DNA of 64,000 bases from JAXLWB01 sp046328715. Its GTDB lineage: Bacteria; Chloroflexota; Anaerolineae; Caldilineales; Caldilineaceae. Position 1 is the first letter of the stretch. The number at the start of each line of letters is the position of its first letter. Location of the stretch: NCBI GenBank assembly GCA_046328715.1, contig JAXLWB010000035.1:1-64000 (forward strand), in the 5' to 3' direction. Both the position numbers and the translations under genes were made by a program. Positions 17,432 through 26,524 of the stretch are shown here, in pieces. A model generated the notes under the pieces. That model saw only the letters and a program-made list of their open reading frames with translations. It was not told where the DNA came from and made no database searches.

Positions 17432-18490
17432 ATGTCCAGAGCAAACTCTTCGACACTCAGTAAGCAAATCTTGAAATCTGCTTTGACCTTGCTGGCAATG
17501 ATATTGTTGGCCAGTTGTGGGCTTTTTGGAGCCAGTTCGGAAACCGAAACTCCGCCCGAAACGCGAGTTCCTGTACCCACCTTTACAGCGACCGTCGAGG
17601 TGGCTGCACCAACGCCAACCCAGCCACCGGCAACTCAACCCGTGGAAGCTGCCCAACCAAGCCAGCCAGAGCCAGCCGCCGCTGCGCCTACCAATACTGA
17701 AGCGCCACCCACGCCGACTACCGCACCTGCCACTGACACCCCTGCGCCAAAAGCACAAGTCGTGGTGACCCAGGGGCAAATCAATGTACGTAACGGGCCA
17801 GGAACCGAATATGGCTTGGCGGGTAGTGCCAATCAGAATGATCGTTTTGATGTCCTGTCCAAGAACGCGGCAGGAGATTGGTGGAAGGTCTGTTGCGTCA
17901 ACGGACAACAGGTTTGGATCTTTGGACAATTGGTAAGTGCTGAGAATGTTGCCAACGTGGCAGTCGATTCTAACATTCCCCCGCCACCCGTGGCCCAGCA
18001 GCCGACACCAGCACCGACGCAACCTGCCCAACCACCAGCGGCTCAGCCAACCAATACTTCTGCTCCGCCGCCCCCTGCTGCCTCCGATCCTTGCGCCGGC
18101 ATTGGTGGCGATGGCTGCAAGTTTCACTTAAAGAGCGGTCCCTCTTTTGCTGCCGATAGCGGCGAGTTGAAATTGCAACTCTACTTTATCCACAGCGGCA
18201 TTGAAGGTGGACAGCCACAGGGCAGCTATTTTGTGGCGCTCTTCAAAGATGGCCAAAAGTTGCCGATAAGTGATGCAGTACGTAGCATTGCGCTGGAAAA
18301 AAACAACGGCACCTTGGGGCAGTACAATTATGAATTCACCCTGCAATTGGGCCAAATTCCGGGCAATAACGTGGCGGGAAACTACTCTATTTTTGTGCTG
18401 GACGGCAATGGTGAGCGGGATAGCAAAGATTTTGGCTTCTCAGTTCCAGATGGGCAGGGGTTGGTTTACATTGTCTTTGATCAGGGATGA
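17432..18490 (+). CDS. SH3b-domain lipoprotein with Pro/Thr-rich linkers
   Basis: A secreted lipoprotein of 352 residues. The signal peptide ends in the lipobox LLASC with the lipidated Cys29. A Pro/Thr/Ala-rich linker of about 75 residues follows, then a bacterial SH3 domain starting VVVTQGQINVRNGPGTEYG, a typical cell-wall-binding or stem module. A second proline-rich linker leads to a C-terminal beta-rich domain (about 225-352) that I do not recognise. A GTG start at 17417 overlapping xseA is possible, but the ATG at 17432 is preferred. The envelope location is inferred from the lipobox. Confidence 0.75.
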   Translation: MSRANSSTLSKQILKSALTLLAMILLASCGLFGASSETETPPETRVPVPTFTATVEVAAPTPTQPPATQPVEAAQPSQPEPAAAAPTNTEAPPTPTTAPATDTPAPKAQVVVTQGQINVRNGPGTEYGLAGSANQNDRFDVLSKNAAGDWWKVCCVNGQQVWIFGQLVSAENVANVAVDSNIPPPPVAQQPTPAPTQPAQPPAAQPTNTSAPPPPAASDPCAGIGGDGCKFHLKSGPSFAADSGELKLQLYFIHSGIEGGQPQGSYFVALFKDGQKLPISDAVRSIALEKNNGTLGQYNYEFTLQLGQIPGNNVAGNYSIFVLDGNGERDSKDFGFSVPDGQGLVYIVFDQG

Positions 18491-18497
18491 TTTGGTT

Positions 18498-18541
18498 AGG
18501 ACTTATGCACCTATCAGTCCACAACGATCGGCATAAGTCCT
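18498..18541. terminator. Inverted repeat between convergent genes
   Basis: An 11-bp perfect stem (18498-18508 with 18531-18541) with a 22-base loop fills the 58-base gap between the lipoprotein stop and the haloperoxidase-like stop. No T-run follows on either strand, so termination is inferred from position. Confidence 0.45.
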
Positions 18542-18548
18542 ATTCGGA

Positions 18549-19937
18549 TCACCGAATATATTGCAAACGTTTTACTTTCTCCCCGATACAGATCCCTTGT
18601 CTCAAGCCATCTTCGGTATCGCTGCGGTAGTGAATCCCAGCGTACAATTGGGCTTCGGCGGCTTCTTCAGCGGCATCCATAAAGGAAGCATAGCTGCGCG
18701 GCGGCAATCCTCGTTCTAGATTGGTCAGGTCATCATATTCGTACCCATCGCCGAAGAGCGCGCTCAACACGGTCATCACAGCACCGAGCTGTGTGGCAGC
18801 TTCAGAGGTATAGGAAGGAGAGGGCGGGGTTGTGGATAGGTTTGTGCCACTGGGAATCGCCCATTTCGCATCAATCACCTGCTGGATATAGCTGATGGGT
18901 CGCATCCGTTTGTAGGTATACTTTGTTTCCCAGGCTCCAATCATACTATCACCCAAGGCCAGCCCAACCTGCGAATAGACAATCGCCGCCATCGAGAGCG
19001 AAGCATCTTCTTCCTGCAAGACTTCGGTGGCAATGCCAATGGCGTGACCAGGTGTCGTCGTGCCAGTCGTCGGATCATCGCTCCAGAATTGTGCGAGTTG
19101 GCGCTGCTCTGGTGTTAATTTTTTGACGATAGCGTAGACCTCACTCGCCTCATAGTACATCTCGGATGACCGATCGGTAGAGTAACGGGGTGGCGCAGGT
19201 GGTGCACACTGGCTGCTGGTTGTGAGGACAAAGGGACGATTGTTGTGCCAGGTAGGGAAAAGAGCCTTGTCAAAGCGCGGCGGTGTTGGCATCCATAGCC
19301 CAACGCCAGATGCGGGTTGTTCCTCATCGGTTGCTTTGTGTAGAAAGGCCTCATGGCCACCATCGTCCATTGACCATTCGAAAATGCGATTGGCCACTAA
19401 CTTCCCATGGGCTTGGGATTGGGTCATTACATCTTCTCGGATCTCCGATTGAAAGGCAGCGTTGAACTGTTCTTCTAATGCATCGATCGCTTTGCGATTT
19501 TCTTCTGAGCTATTTGGAAAAAGTTTGCGGATGATTTCAGCAAGAGCCGTGTTGGCCACCGTGGGCCAGTGGCGTAGTTCCCCCGGTTTGCTGACTTCGA
19601 GCGAATGTAGATCCTTCAACTGGCCAGCCAGCGATTGGTAACCAGGCATGCCCGGTACCAGCGCCTCATAGAGCGTGATACCCATGTAGGCAAAGGCACG
19701 CGCAACGACCGGTGGCGTAAACCCAGGTGTTTCACTGGCTAGCTGTTGGGCCAAATGAAACCAGGCAACGGGGACAGTGGCATCGTAGTGGTCGGCAATA
19801 GTGTTGCCAGGGATATAGAGTTCCGCAAAGAGGGGTTGCTCGGCCAGGCCTAACCCAATCACAGCAATAGCAATACCACCAACCACCAGCCAGGTGACAC
19901 CCACAAATTTGACGAACCGTTTGATGAGACGCAGCAT
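18549..19937 (-). CDS. Vanadium-dependent haloperoxidase-like (PAP2 superfamily) membrane-anchored protein
   Basis: A 462-residue protein with an N-terminal membrane segment or signal (about residues 11-32) and a C-terminal PAP2/haloperoxidase-like domain. The first vanadate/phosphate motif K-x6-RP is intact (KYTYKRMRP). The second, normally PSGH, reads PSYTSEAA, so the general-base histidine is missing. The third, normally SRxxxxxH, reads AQLYAGIH, so the arginine is missing. Halide oxidation is therefore doubtful; it could be a phosphatase-like relative or an inactive form. The frame extends to a GTG at 19991, but the ATG at 19937 gives a normal signal start. It stands alone, convergent with the lipoprotein gene. 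Confidence 0.65.
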   Translation of the reverse strand: MLRLIKRFVKFVGVTWLVVGGIAIAVIGLGLAEQPLFAELYIPGNTIADHYDATVPVAWFHLAQQLASETPGFTPPVVARAFAYMGITLYEALVPGMPGYQSLAGQLKDLHSLEVSKPGELRHWPTVANTALAEIIRKLFPNSSEENRKAIDALEEQFNAAFQSEIREDVMTQSQAHGKLVANRIFEWSMDDGGHEAFLHKATDEEQPASGVGLWMPTPPRFDKALFPTWHNNRPFVLTTSSQCAPPAPPRYSTDRSSEMYYEASEVYAIVKKLTPEQRQLAQFWSDDPTTGTTTPGHAIGIATEVLQEEDASLSMAAIVYSQVGLALGDSMIGAWETKYTYKRMRPISYIQQVIDAKWAIPSGTNLSTTPPSPSYTSEAATQLGAVMTVLSALFGDGYEYDDLTNLERGLPPRSYASFMDAAEEAAEAQLYAGIHYRSDTEDGLRQGICIGEKVKRLQYIR

Positions 19938-20208
19938 AGGAACAGACTCCGTGTGACGCGAACGTGCATCCAGGCCAATGGCTGGATCCACTAATTATTA
20001 AATCGTTCTGGGGTCTGATTTCCTGTGCCATCGAAGAAAATTCGTAAGTATCGTGTAAGATATTAGTCTTACTAACAAACACAATCTAATACAAATGACG
20101 TATTTTTGACCAAATCGTACAGATAGCGAGTCTTGTCGATGGATAAAAAGCCGCCTTCGATGCTATTGTGTAGATTGGCAATTGTAGTAGGTAACAGTTT
20201 CGGCATAT

Positions 20209-20574
20209 TCATACCTGAGTTTGTGCTGCAAGTTCAGCACGCAGCGCACGCGGCAACCCTTTTACGACAAGCTGATACGAATGATCGATCATCCACTCCA
20301 CTTCGGGCAGCGGAATCGAGCCATCGATCACAACTGTATTCCAATGACGTTTGTTGAGATGATAGCCCGCTGTAACTGCTGGGTAAATTGCTCGCAGTTC
20401 CATTGCCCGCACCGGATCGCACTTGAGCGAGACGCTGAGCGGATTGGCATCCCAGGGTACCAGAGCAAAGACCTTGCCCCGCACCTTGTAGACCCAAATG
20501 CCCGGGCCAAAAGGAACTTCTTCGGTCGTGCCCGACTTGTCTAATAAATATGCCTTCAATTCGTCAAGATTCAT
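20209..20574 (-). CDS. MmcQ/YjbR family protein
   Basis: A 121-residue cytosolic protein of the MmcQ/YjbR double-wing fold. Matching features are the N-terminal LDELKAYLLDKSGTTEEVPFG, the VYKVRGKVFALVPW strand pair, LSVSLKCDP, and GYHLNKRHWNTVVIDGSIP near the end. The family binds DNA in some cases, but the role is generally unknown. AGGGGA before the ATG supports the start. The plus-strand region 19938-20208 on its 3' side holds no gene that I can support. Confidence 0.85.
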   Translation of the reverse strand: MNLDELKAYLLDKSGTTEEVPFGPGIWVYKVRGKVFALVPWDANPLSVSLKCDPVRAMELRAIYPAVTAGYHLNKRHWNTVVIDGSIPLPEVEWMIDHSYQLVVKGLPRALRAELAAQTQV

Positions 20575-20649
20575 CGCATCCCCTAAAGTCAGGCGTCCCC
20601 ATGGGACGGTGAGTTATATGCAACCCTGCCCTCTTGTCATGTTCGATGC

Positions 20650-20722
20650 TTATAGAAATGACACTTAAACATTGCGCAATCTCCATCTATTTTGTCTTCG
20701 GTAGATTGTGCAATGTCTAAAT
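20650..20722 (+). repeat. Dispersed inverted-repeat element, copy 1 (overlaps the ftsK stop)
   Basis: The element begins TATAGAAATGACACTTAAAC and carries inner inverted arms GCGCAATCT / AGATTGTGC. Its reverse-orientation relative lies at 52923-52996, and the first 34 bases of the two differ at only two positions. The right end covers the ftsK stop codon, so the element helps form the end of ftsK. Confidence 0.7.
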
Positions 20723-23251
20723 AGCGTGTCTATTAGCATCGGCGTCATCTTGTCCATCGGTATCTGCACCGTCGTCACTTTCTTCGTCTTTCAAGAGCAC
20801 TTCGCGCCCTCGACCGCCGCCCAAATCAGGGCCAACGATGCCCCGTTCTGCCAGTTGCTCCATCAATTTTGAGGCTTTGGGATAACCGAGTTGCAATTTG
20901 CGTTGCAGCAGGCTGGTGCTAGCAGTTTTAGCACCGCGCAAGATATCGATTGCGTCCTGGATCAACTCATCCTCATCATCGAGCTGGTCCAAAAGTCCTT
21001 GCCATGGGGCTGGATGGGCAGATTCATCACTACCCTGTTGTGCCTTCCAAAAAGAGACAATTTTCTGGATCTCATCATCATGCACGTAGCAGCCTTGAAT
21101 GCGTTGCAAGTTGGGTGAATCGGAGCGCATCAGCAGCATGTCACCTCGACCAAGCAGCCGCTCAGCGCCAGGTGTGTCAAGGATGACTCGACTATCGGTT
21201 TGGCTGGTGACGGCAAAGGCAATACGCGAGGGAAAGTTGGCTTTGATCAAGCCAGTAACCACATCGACGCTGGGGCGTTGCGTGGCGAGGATGAGATGGA
21301 TGCCGGTAGCACGCGCCATCTGCGCCAAGCGACAAATCTGGCGCTCGATATCCTCAGCAGCGGTCATCATCAGGTCGGCCAGTTCGTCGATGATCAACAC
21401 AATATAGGGCAACGGCTCCAGTTTGGTGGGGTCGCTCTTTTTCTGTTTGCGCACCTTTTCATGGTAGGCCAGGATGTTACGTACACCGACTTCCCGAAAG
21501 GTACGGTAGCGGTCGTCCATCTGCAAGAGCATCCAGGTCAATGCCCCCATGACCTGGTCCACTTCGGTGATCACCTTGCCTAACAGATGCGGAATGCCAT
21601 TATAACCGACGAGTTCAACCATCTTGGGATCGACCATAACGAAACGCAACGTCTCGGGGCCATGTTGCATCAACAGACCGGTGATAATTGTATTGATACA
21701 GACCGACTTGCCAGACCCAGTGGATCCCGCAATCAACATGTGCGGAGCGCGCACCAGATCCATGGCAATCGGAGCACCGGCTGTGTTGCGCCCCAAGGGC
21801 AATCCCAACATGCCACCATCTTTGCGCATTGGTGCACTTTCCATGATGCCACGCAGACCGACCATTGTCTTCTCAGGATTAGGCACCTCGATGCCGACGT
21901 AGGGGCGACCAGGGACCGGAGCTTCGATACGTACAGCCGGAGCGGCCAATGCCAGTGCCAGATCATCGGCGAGATTGACAATACGGCTGACGCGTACTTT
22001 GCGCCGCTGGCCTGCCCGCTCGGTATACAGTGGCTCGACGCCAAACTGCGTTACCGTTGGGCCCGATTCGACATGGACCACGCGCACTGGCACATTGAAA
22101 TCCTCCAACGTGTTTTCGATCAAGGTCTGCAATTGACGCACATCGGCAGCGGAGTGAGTTTCAGAATCAGGTTGCAGCAGATCAATGGCAGGCAGTTGGT
22201 CGGCTGTGCGCAACGGTTTGGGCAGTGGCGCAGGTTTTTGCGGTGGCGAAACTTTTGCTGCTGCGGCAGACTGGTTGACTTTGGCAGCCTCATCTCGACT
22301 TGGTTCTACTTTGGTTGTTGGTTCGGGGTTCTTGGCGATGGGCTTGGGTTCATTCTTAGGAGCGCTCTCCGCTAGCTCATCCTGCGTGGGCTTGCGGGCA
22401 GTAAACAAGCTACCAGCTTTACGCTCCACACGCGCAGATCGCAAGGGAGCAACATCGTTCCAGGCCTGCTCTGCCGCGTGATCGATCTCGCTGAGCGGGC
22501 GGCTAGGACGTGCCGAGACAAAGTTCTCCGCATGGGGAGGTGCTGGCATGGCGAGTGGTTCCATCTCATCTACAGGATCTTCTGGGAAAAGATTGGAGAC
22601 GGTAGCAGAAAGGCGCAGAATCAGATCGCGCAACAGTGGAAAGGCTCGCCCAAGTTGGACACTCAAATAGATCAGCGGCGTATAGCGCATCAGCAAGAGC
22701 AGGCCAGCGCCACCGATCAGGGCGATAAAAAAAAGTGCGGGCCACTGTCCCAGGCCTGCTACCATCAAACTACCCAACGACCAACCCACCATGCCGCCAT
22801 TGCGACCATCGCCCAGCACAGGCCAGATCGGCGCCGAATTGTTGACAGCAAAAGTTCCCGATTGCAACGCCAGGAGCAGCAGCTCGGCACCAACCAATGC
22901 CTCGGCACTCCAATAGCCAAAACGAGTTTCGAACATCAACACCAAGCCGCAGAGCATGATCGTCAGCGCAAAGAGTTGAGCAGTCCAGCCCAACATGCGC
23001 TCAAGCCAGGCAGGATTGCCCAACCAGCAGACAATCAACAGCAAAACGCCCAAGAAGAGAAAGATCAAGCCAAAGATGTCTTTGTTGAGATTATCCGTCA
23101 ACTCGGCGGCCATTTTGCGCCAGTCAATGGCAGGTAAGGATGGTTCGGCAGGCGGCGCAGGAGCTACAACTCGCTTGCGTGGAGTACGCGCTGGCGAGTC
23201 ATTTTCCGGTTTTGGTTTTGGAGTAGTTGCTGAAGTTGATGATTTTGGCAT
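20717..23251 (-). CDS. ftsK: DNA translocase FtsK/SpoIIIE
   Basis: A septum-located motor that pumps chromosomal DNA during division. Four N-terminal membrane helices (about residues 55-190) are followed by a Pro/Ala/Lys-rich linker and the RecA-like motor. Walker A GSTGSGKS is at 509-516, Walker B LIIDELADL at about 619-627, and the C-terminal winged-helix gamma domain (TSLLQRKLQLGYPKASKLME, from about 775) would read KOPS-like orientation signals. An acidic tail ends the protein. The frame runs up to 23380 and overlaps the upstream gene; the ATG at 23251 gives a sound N terminus and 844 residues. It is probably co-transcribed with the sensor gene 64 bases upstream. Confidence 0.95.
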   Translation of the reverse strand: MPKSSTSATTPKPKPENDSPARTPRKRVVAPAPPAEPSLPAIDWRKMAAELTDNLNKDIFGLIFLFLGVLLLIVCWLGNPAWLERMLGWTAQLFALTIMLCGLVLMFETRFGYWSAEALVGAELLLLALQSGTFAVNNSAPIWPVLGDGRNGGMVGWSLGSLMVAGLGQWPALFFIALIGGAGLLLLMRYTPLIYLSVQLGRAFPLLRDLILRLSATVSNLFPEDPVDEMEPLAMPAPPHAENFVSARPSRPLSEIDHAAEQAWNDVAPLRSARVERKAGSLFTARKPTQDELAESAPKNEPKPIAKNPEPTTKVEPSRDEAAKVNQSAAAAKVSPPQKPAPLPKPLRTADQLPAIDLLQPDSETHSAADVRQLQTLIENTLEDFNVPVRVVHVESGPTVTQFGVEPLYTERAGQRRKVRVSRIVNLADDLALALAAPAVRIEAPVPGRPYVGIEVPNPEKTMVGLRGIMESAPMRKDGGMLGLPLGRNTAGAPIAMDLVRAPHMLIAGSTGSGKSVCINTIITGLLMQHGPETLRFVMVDPKMVELVGYNGIPHLLGKVITEVDQVMGALTWMLLQMDDRYRTFREVGVRNILAYHEKVRKQKKSDPTKLEPLPYIVLIIDELADLMMTAAEDIERQICRLAQMARATGIHLILATQRPSVDVVTGLIKANFPSRIAFAVTSQTDSRVILDTPGAERLLGRGDMLLMRSDSPNLQRIQGCYVHDDEIQKIVSFWKAQQGSDESAHPAPWQGLLDQLDDEDELIQDAIDILRGAKTASTSLLQRKLQLGYPKASKLMEQLAERGIVGPDLGGGRGREVLLKDEESDDGADTDGQDDADANRHAI

Positions 23252-23315
23252 GGTAAACCGTTTTAAAAACTTGACCGGCACTTTCCAGGCAATGCCTGTG
23301 TGTAAATACTGTGGC

Positions 23316-25349
23316 TTACTTCTTACTTCCTTCTTCCTGCTCCATTTCACTGATAACACGCGCCAGATGGTCGATGGCAACCCGCTGTTTACGATAGAGA
23401 TCGCTTTCGCTCATCGCCAGTCGGTCGGCAATTTCGCGCACTTTGCGCCCCTGGATAAAGCGCATATCGAGGATATTATAAAGCATCCACTCAGGTGCAC
23501 TGAGATTCGGTTTGCCCTCGGGTTTTAGACGGTCTAATGCCTGACGCAAAACCAGGCGCAGGGCATTGGTCGGATCGTTTTCGGCCGTTTCCAAAGCATC
23601 GCTGACCAAGCGCAGGCGGCGCAAGGGACTTTTGGTAAATTTGGGGCCGCCCCAATAATGGCTCAAGGCATCCTTGACCCAAGCGTCAAACTCAGGACTA
23701 TGAATCGGGCTGGGGTCAAGCAGGGCCTCACTGGGTGATGTTTCACTCTCGCGGCTGGCATAGGGTTCGAAATTACGCAGTTGCTGAATTCGTTCAATAT
23801 CGGGAATGATGCGGCGCAAGGTGACAAAGACATTCTGTTGCAGCCGACGATCGGCCAGGGCGCTGTTGATGCGGGTCAGAATCTCATCCAACACCCGCTC
23901 CTCTTCCGCATTGACCAACGGCCCGCCCGTACGTGCCTGGACGCCTAACATGCCCAGCACGCGCGGTTCTACCCCATTTTCCTCATCCTCTGGCCCATCG
24001 ATTAAGGGCCAAACCCAAAAGCCCTGATGTAAAATCGGCGAGGTGTTAATGACGCCGCTGGTATGTCCCTTGCCATTGCCATTTTTATAGCCGTTCGTAC
24101 TAGGCTTCCCCAAGCGTCCCGACAGTTGGGCATGGGCCTTAATGGCTCGACTCAGTGCCTCGCTCCAGTCTTTGATCAGTTGGATCTGGCCCCGGGTGTT
24201 GACCGGGCCAATCGATGCTTCTAGGATCAAGTCAGGGCCAACCACAGCAGCCACAAAGCCAGCCGGAGTACGCAACAGTTCACACAGGGCAGCCAGGTTA
24301 TTTTCAAGAAACTGGCGCAGATCACTGGTCGTCAACAAGCGTCGATCCAGTTCGCGCAACCACGCAACCTCTTCTTGATCTTCACGATAGATCAGGCGGT
24401 CTACCACGCCTTTCGTGACGCTCAAGAAGAGTTGGCTGGCCACAATCACTCCAGTGATGACTGTAAAGACCACGATATCGCGCGGCAAGCCGAGAATGCG
24501 CTCCAAAGTCGGTAACGTTTGTACAGCCAAAATACAAAGGATGGCAACCACCGGTCCGCGCATAAAGTAGCGGATCATGCGGTAGCGCACCACACGGTCG
24601 GGCATCAGTGCGCCAAAGTAGGAGACGACGTAGCTCATGACCACCAACATAGCCGCGATGATCAGATGTCCAATGACTGAAAAGAAGAAGAGTACCAAAC
24701 CCGAACGTGCATCCGGCGAAAGGCGGCTGATCGCCACCAAATAAGGGAAGACGCCGACACCGGGAGCGATAAAGCCAACCAACAAATAGGTAATACGCAA
24801 CCGGCTGCGTTCGGTCAGGCAGCGCTGACGGGCCTTGACAATGTTGTAGAGCGACAAGACCACTGACAACACAAAAAAGAGCGTAAAGACCCAAAAGAGC
24901 GGTCCCGCCTCCAAGTAGCTGATCAGCGGAGTATAGCGTACCTGATCGACCAAGCGCGTGCCAAAGAGTGCATCTACCGCACTAGCCAGCGAAAGCAGAA
25001 TCAACACAGCAGCGATCACGCGCCGTCGTCGCACCCGATAATTGGTGGTACGCAGCACTGCAATCGAGAAGAGATAGTATGCCGCAGGCAAAAGGGCGAT
25101 GCCCAACCACTCAAAACGCAGCCAATGTCCGGCAGAGGCTGCACTATCTACACGACTCAGCGCCACTTCACTGGCATAGGTGATCATCACACAGGCCAGC
25201 AACAAGGCATAAAATTGCGCCACGCCACTGCGAAAGTTATACGTTAATGTATACGCCAGCAACGAAAATGCGATGATGACAACAATCGAACTGGCCACTA
25301 CATTGGCAAAAGCCAATAATTCAGTAGGCGAATAACCAAGCAAAGTCAT
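23316..25349 (-). CDS. Membrane sensor with GAF-like region and C-terminal sigma-like HTH
   Basis: A 677-residue protein with about nine N-terminal membrane helices of the kind found ahead of histidine kinases. A GAF-like segment follows at about 340-510 (FLENNLAALCELLRTPAGFVA), then a linker and a C-terminal helix-turn-helix at about 615-672. No histidine-kinase H-box or ATP domain is visible, so it looks like a one-component membrane regulator. The HTH contains SESDLYRKQRVAIDHLA, nearly the same as SESDVFRKQRVAIGELA in the NB-ARC protein at 54259-55683. The function is unknown. It lies directly upstream of ftsK, with a membrane-anchored hypothetical before it. Confidence 0.7.
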   Translation of the reverse strand: MTLLGYSPTELLAFANVVASSIVVIIAFSLLAYTLTYNFRSGVAQFYALLLACVMITYASEVALSRVDSAASAGHWLRFEWLGIALLPAAYYLFSIAVLRTTNYRVRRRRVIAAVLILLSLASAVDALFGTRLVDQVRYTPLISYLEAGPLFWVFTLFFVLSVVLSLYNIVKARQRCLTERSRLRITYLLVGFIAPGVGVFPYLVAISRLSPDARSGLVLFFFSVIGHLIIAAMLVVMSYVVSYFGALMPDRVVRYRMIRYFMRGPVVAILCILAVQTLPTLERILGLPRDIVVFTVITGVIVASQLFLSVTKGVVDRLIYREDQEEVAWLRELDRRLLTTSDLRQFLENNLAALCELLRTPAGFVAAVVGPDLILEASIGPVNTRGQIQLIKDWSEALSRAIKAHAQLSGRLGKPSTNGYKNGNGKGHTSGVINTSPILHQGFWVWPLIDGPEDEENGVEPRVLGMLGVQARTGGPLVNAEEERVLDEILTRINSALADRRLQQNVFVTLRRIIPDIERIQQLRNFEPYASRESETSPSEALLDPSPIHSPEFDAWVKDALSHYWGGPKFTKSPLRRLRLVSDALETAENDPTNALRLVLRQALDRLKPEGKPNLSAPEWMLYNILDMRFIQGRKVREIADRLAMSESDLYRKQRVAIDHLARVISEMEQEEGSKK

Positions 25350-25379
25350 AATTCATCAAGCAATTTACTGTTATCAAGA

Positions 25380-25475
25380 ACTGGAGGAAGGGAGGAAGAG
25401 ATGACAGGATGACAAAATGATAAACTAATGCTACGGATCGCTATCCCGTCATCCCTTCATCTTATCGCCTTGTCA
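25380..25475. repeat. Word palindrome GATGACAGG / GTCATCCC
   Basis: Repeated words GGAGGAAG and GATGACA on the left are mirrored by GTCATCCCTTCATC and CTTGTCA on the right, with 12 of 14 bases pairing in the best arm. It lies between the hypothetical membrane-anchored gene and the sensor gene. Confidence 0.5.
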
Positions 25476-25481
25476 CAATTC

Positions 25482-26291
25482 CTAGCTTACCCAATCAATC
25501 TCTTCTTTATCAATAATCCACAATTTGCGACGCTTTTTTAAATACAGCCGGAAGCCACCTCCCACTGTCGGTGATCGGCGAATACTAAAGCCTACTTCTG
25601 CATCCTGGAGCGTACGAAACTCGATGGGATCCATTTCAACCAAAGGGCCATTGGCAGATGGAGCAGGTTCATTCGGTAACAGCCACAAAACCGAACCTTC
25701 AAATCCCAAATCGCCTTGCACTTCCGCAGGATGGCAGCGAATACGCAACTCAGCTTCACGACCTTCGGCATCGGCCTCAAGATGACGTAGCAGTCCCAGT
25801 TTGTGAATCAACACCGTGCGGCGGATGCGAATAGTGTCGGGCTCATCGCTTTCGTTGCTGCGATAATAACGGGCCAGCGCATAAGTTGGGCCAAAGGCAT
25901 TTTGCTGGCTCAAGAGACGCAGTAGCTCTTCGCGTACGGGCGACCACCGGTAACGCCAATCTTTAGTACGGATCTGGTCACCATATTCAAGCAGTTCGGT
26001 CGTCGCTTCGGCACCCAAACGGCTGACGATGGCCAAAGGCGGCAGACGGGCGGGATCCTGTTTGAGCCGGGCCAGCAGTAGGTCGGGGTTAGCATCGATC
26101 TCCTCGGGTCGCAAGAACGAGCGCCGAGTGTTGACTGTAAAGACCACGCCCACTACCAATGCGCTCAACAACAGGATGACCAACGTCCAGGCCACTGGGT
26201 CCATCGACTGGAAGATACGTAGCAACGAAGGAAACTGATCACCACTTCCGCTCTGTGACCAGCTTTCCCACAACTGTCTTAGATCAGGCAT
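25482..26291 (-). CDS. Single-pass membrane protein of unknown function
   Basis: A 269-residue protein with one membrane helix at about residues 34-54 (WTLVILLLSALVVGVVFTV) and a charged soluble domain. The first part of the domain is helical and Arg/Leu-rich; the C-terminal 100 residues are beta-rich and end in YLKKRRKLWIIDKEEIDWVS. I do not recognise a family. A GGAGG lies about 13 bases before the ATG. It is the first gene of a leftward set continuing with the membrane sensor and ftsK, which suggests an envelope or division-related role but does not prove it. Confidence 0.65.
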   Translation of the reverse strand: MPDLRQLWESWSQSGSGDQFPSLLRIFQSMDPVAWTLVILLLSALVVGVVFTVNTRRSFLRPEEIDANPDLLLARLKQDPARLPPLAIVSRLGAEATTELLEYGDQIRTKDWRYRWSPVREELLRLLSQQNAFGPTYALARYYRSNESDEPDTIRIRRTVLIHKLGLLRHLEADAEGREAELRIRCHPAEVQGDLGFEGSVLWLLPNEPAPSANGPLVEMDPIEFRTLQDAEVGFSIRRSPTVGGGFRLYLKKRRKLWIIDKEEIDWVS

Positions 26292-26394
26292 TGCGCTGCG
26301 CTATCCTCCTGCCGTATTGCATTTCTCTATTTTATCACAACTCCGTGTTCCCGGCGTTGCATCCGAGTGCGCGATTATAGTTCGAGCAGGAAGC

Positions 26395-26480
26395 TAGGGG
26401 GATAAGAAGATGGAGAGATGAGGGATAGAGGCAGTTTACTCGTAACTCGTAACTCGTAATTCGCAATCTGCAATTCACGA
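26395..26480. repeat. Direct-word repeat AACTCGTAACTCGTAATTCG
   Basis: Four near copies of AACTCGT/AATTCGC run in tandem and end in AATCTGCAATTCACG, a word shared with 27422-27436. It lies upstream of the promoter of the P-loop gene. No strong fold-back is seen. Confidence 0.45.
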
Positions 26481-26488
26481 CTTGTTAC

Positions 26489-26517
26489 TTGTAGCCTACC
26501 TCGACAGCAAGTATAAT
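26489..26517 (+). promoter_or_regulatory. Sigma-70 promoter TTGTAG-N17-TATAAT for a leaderless gene
   Basis: A consensus TATAAT (26512-26517) with TTGTAG 17 bases upstream ends eight bases before the ATG at 26525. Transcription should start at or next to the start codon. There is no ribosome-binding site. Confidence 0.6.
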
Positions 26518-26524
26518 CTCTGGA

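Noticed and set aside
20133..20357. A 74-codon plus-strand open frame opposite the MmcQ/YjbR gene
   Set aside because: It overlaps a well-supported gene on the other strand and has no recognisable features.
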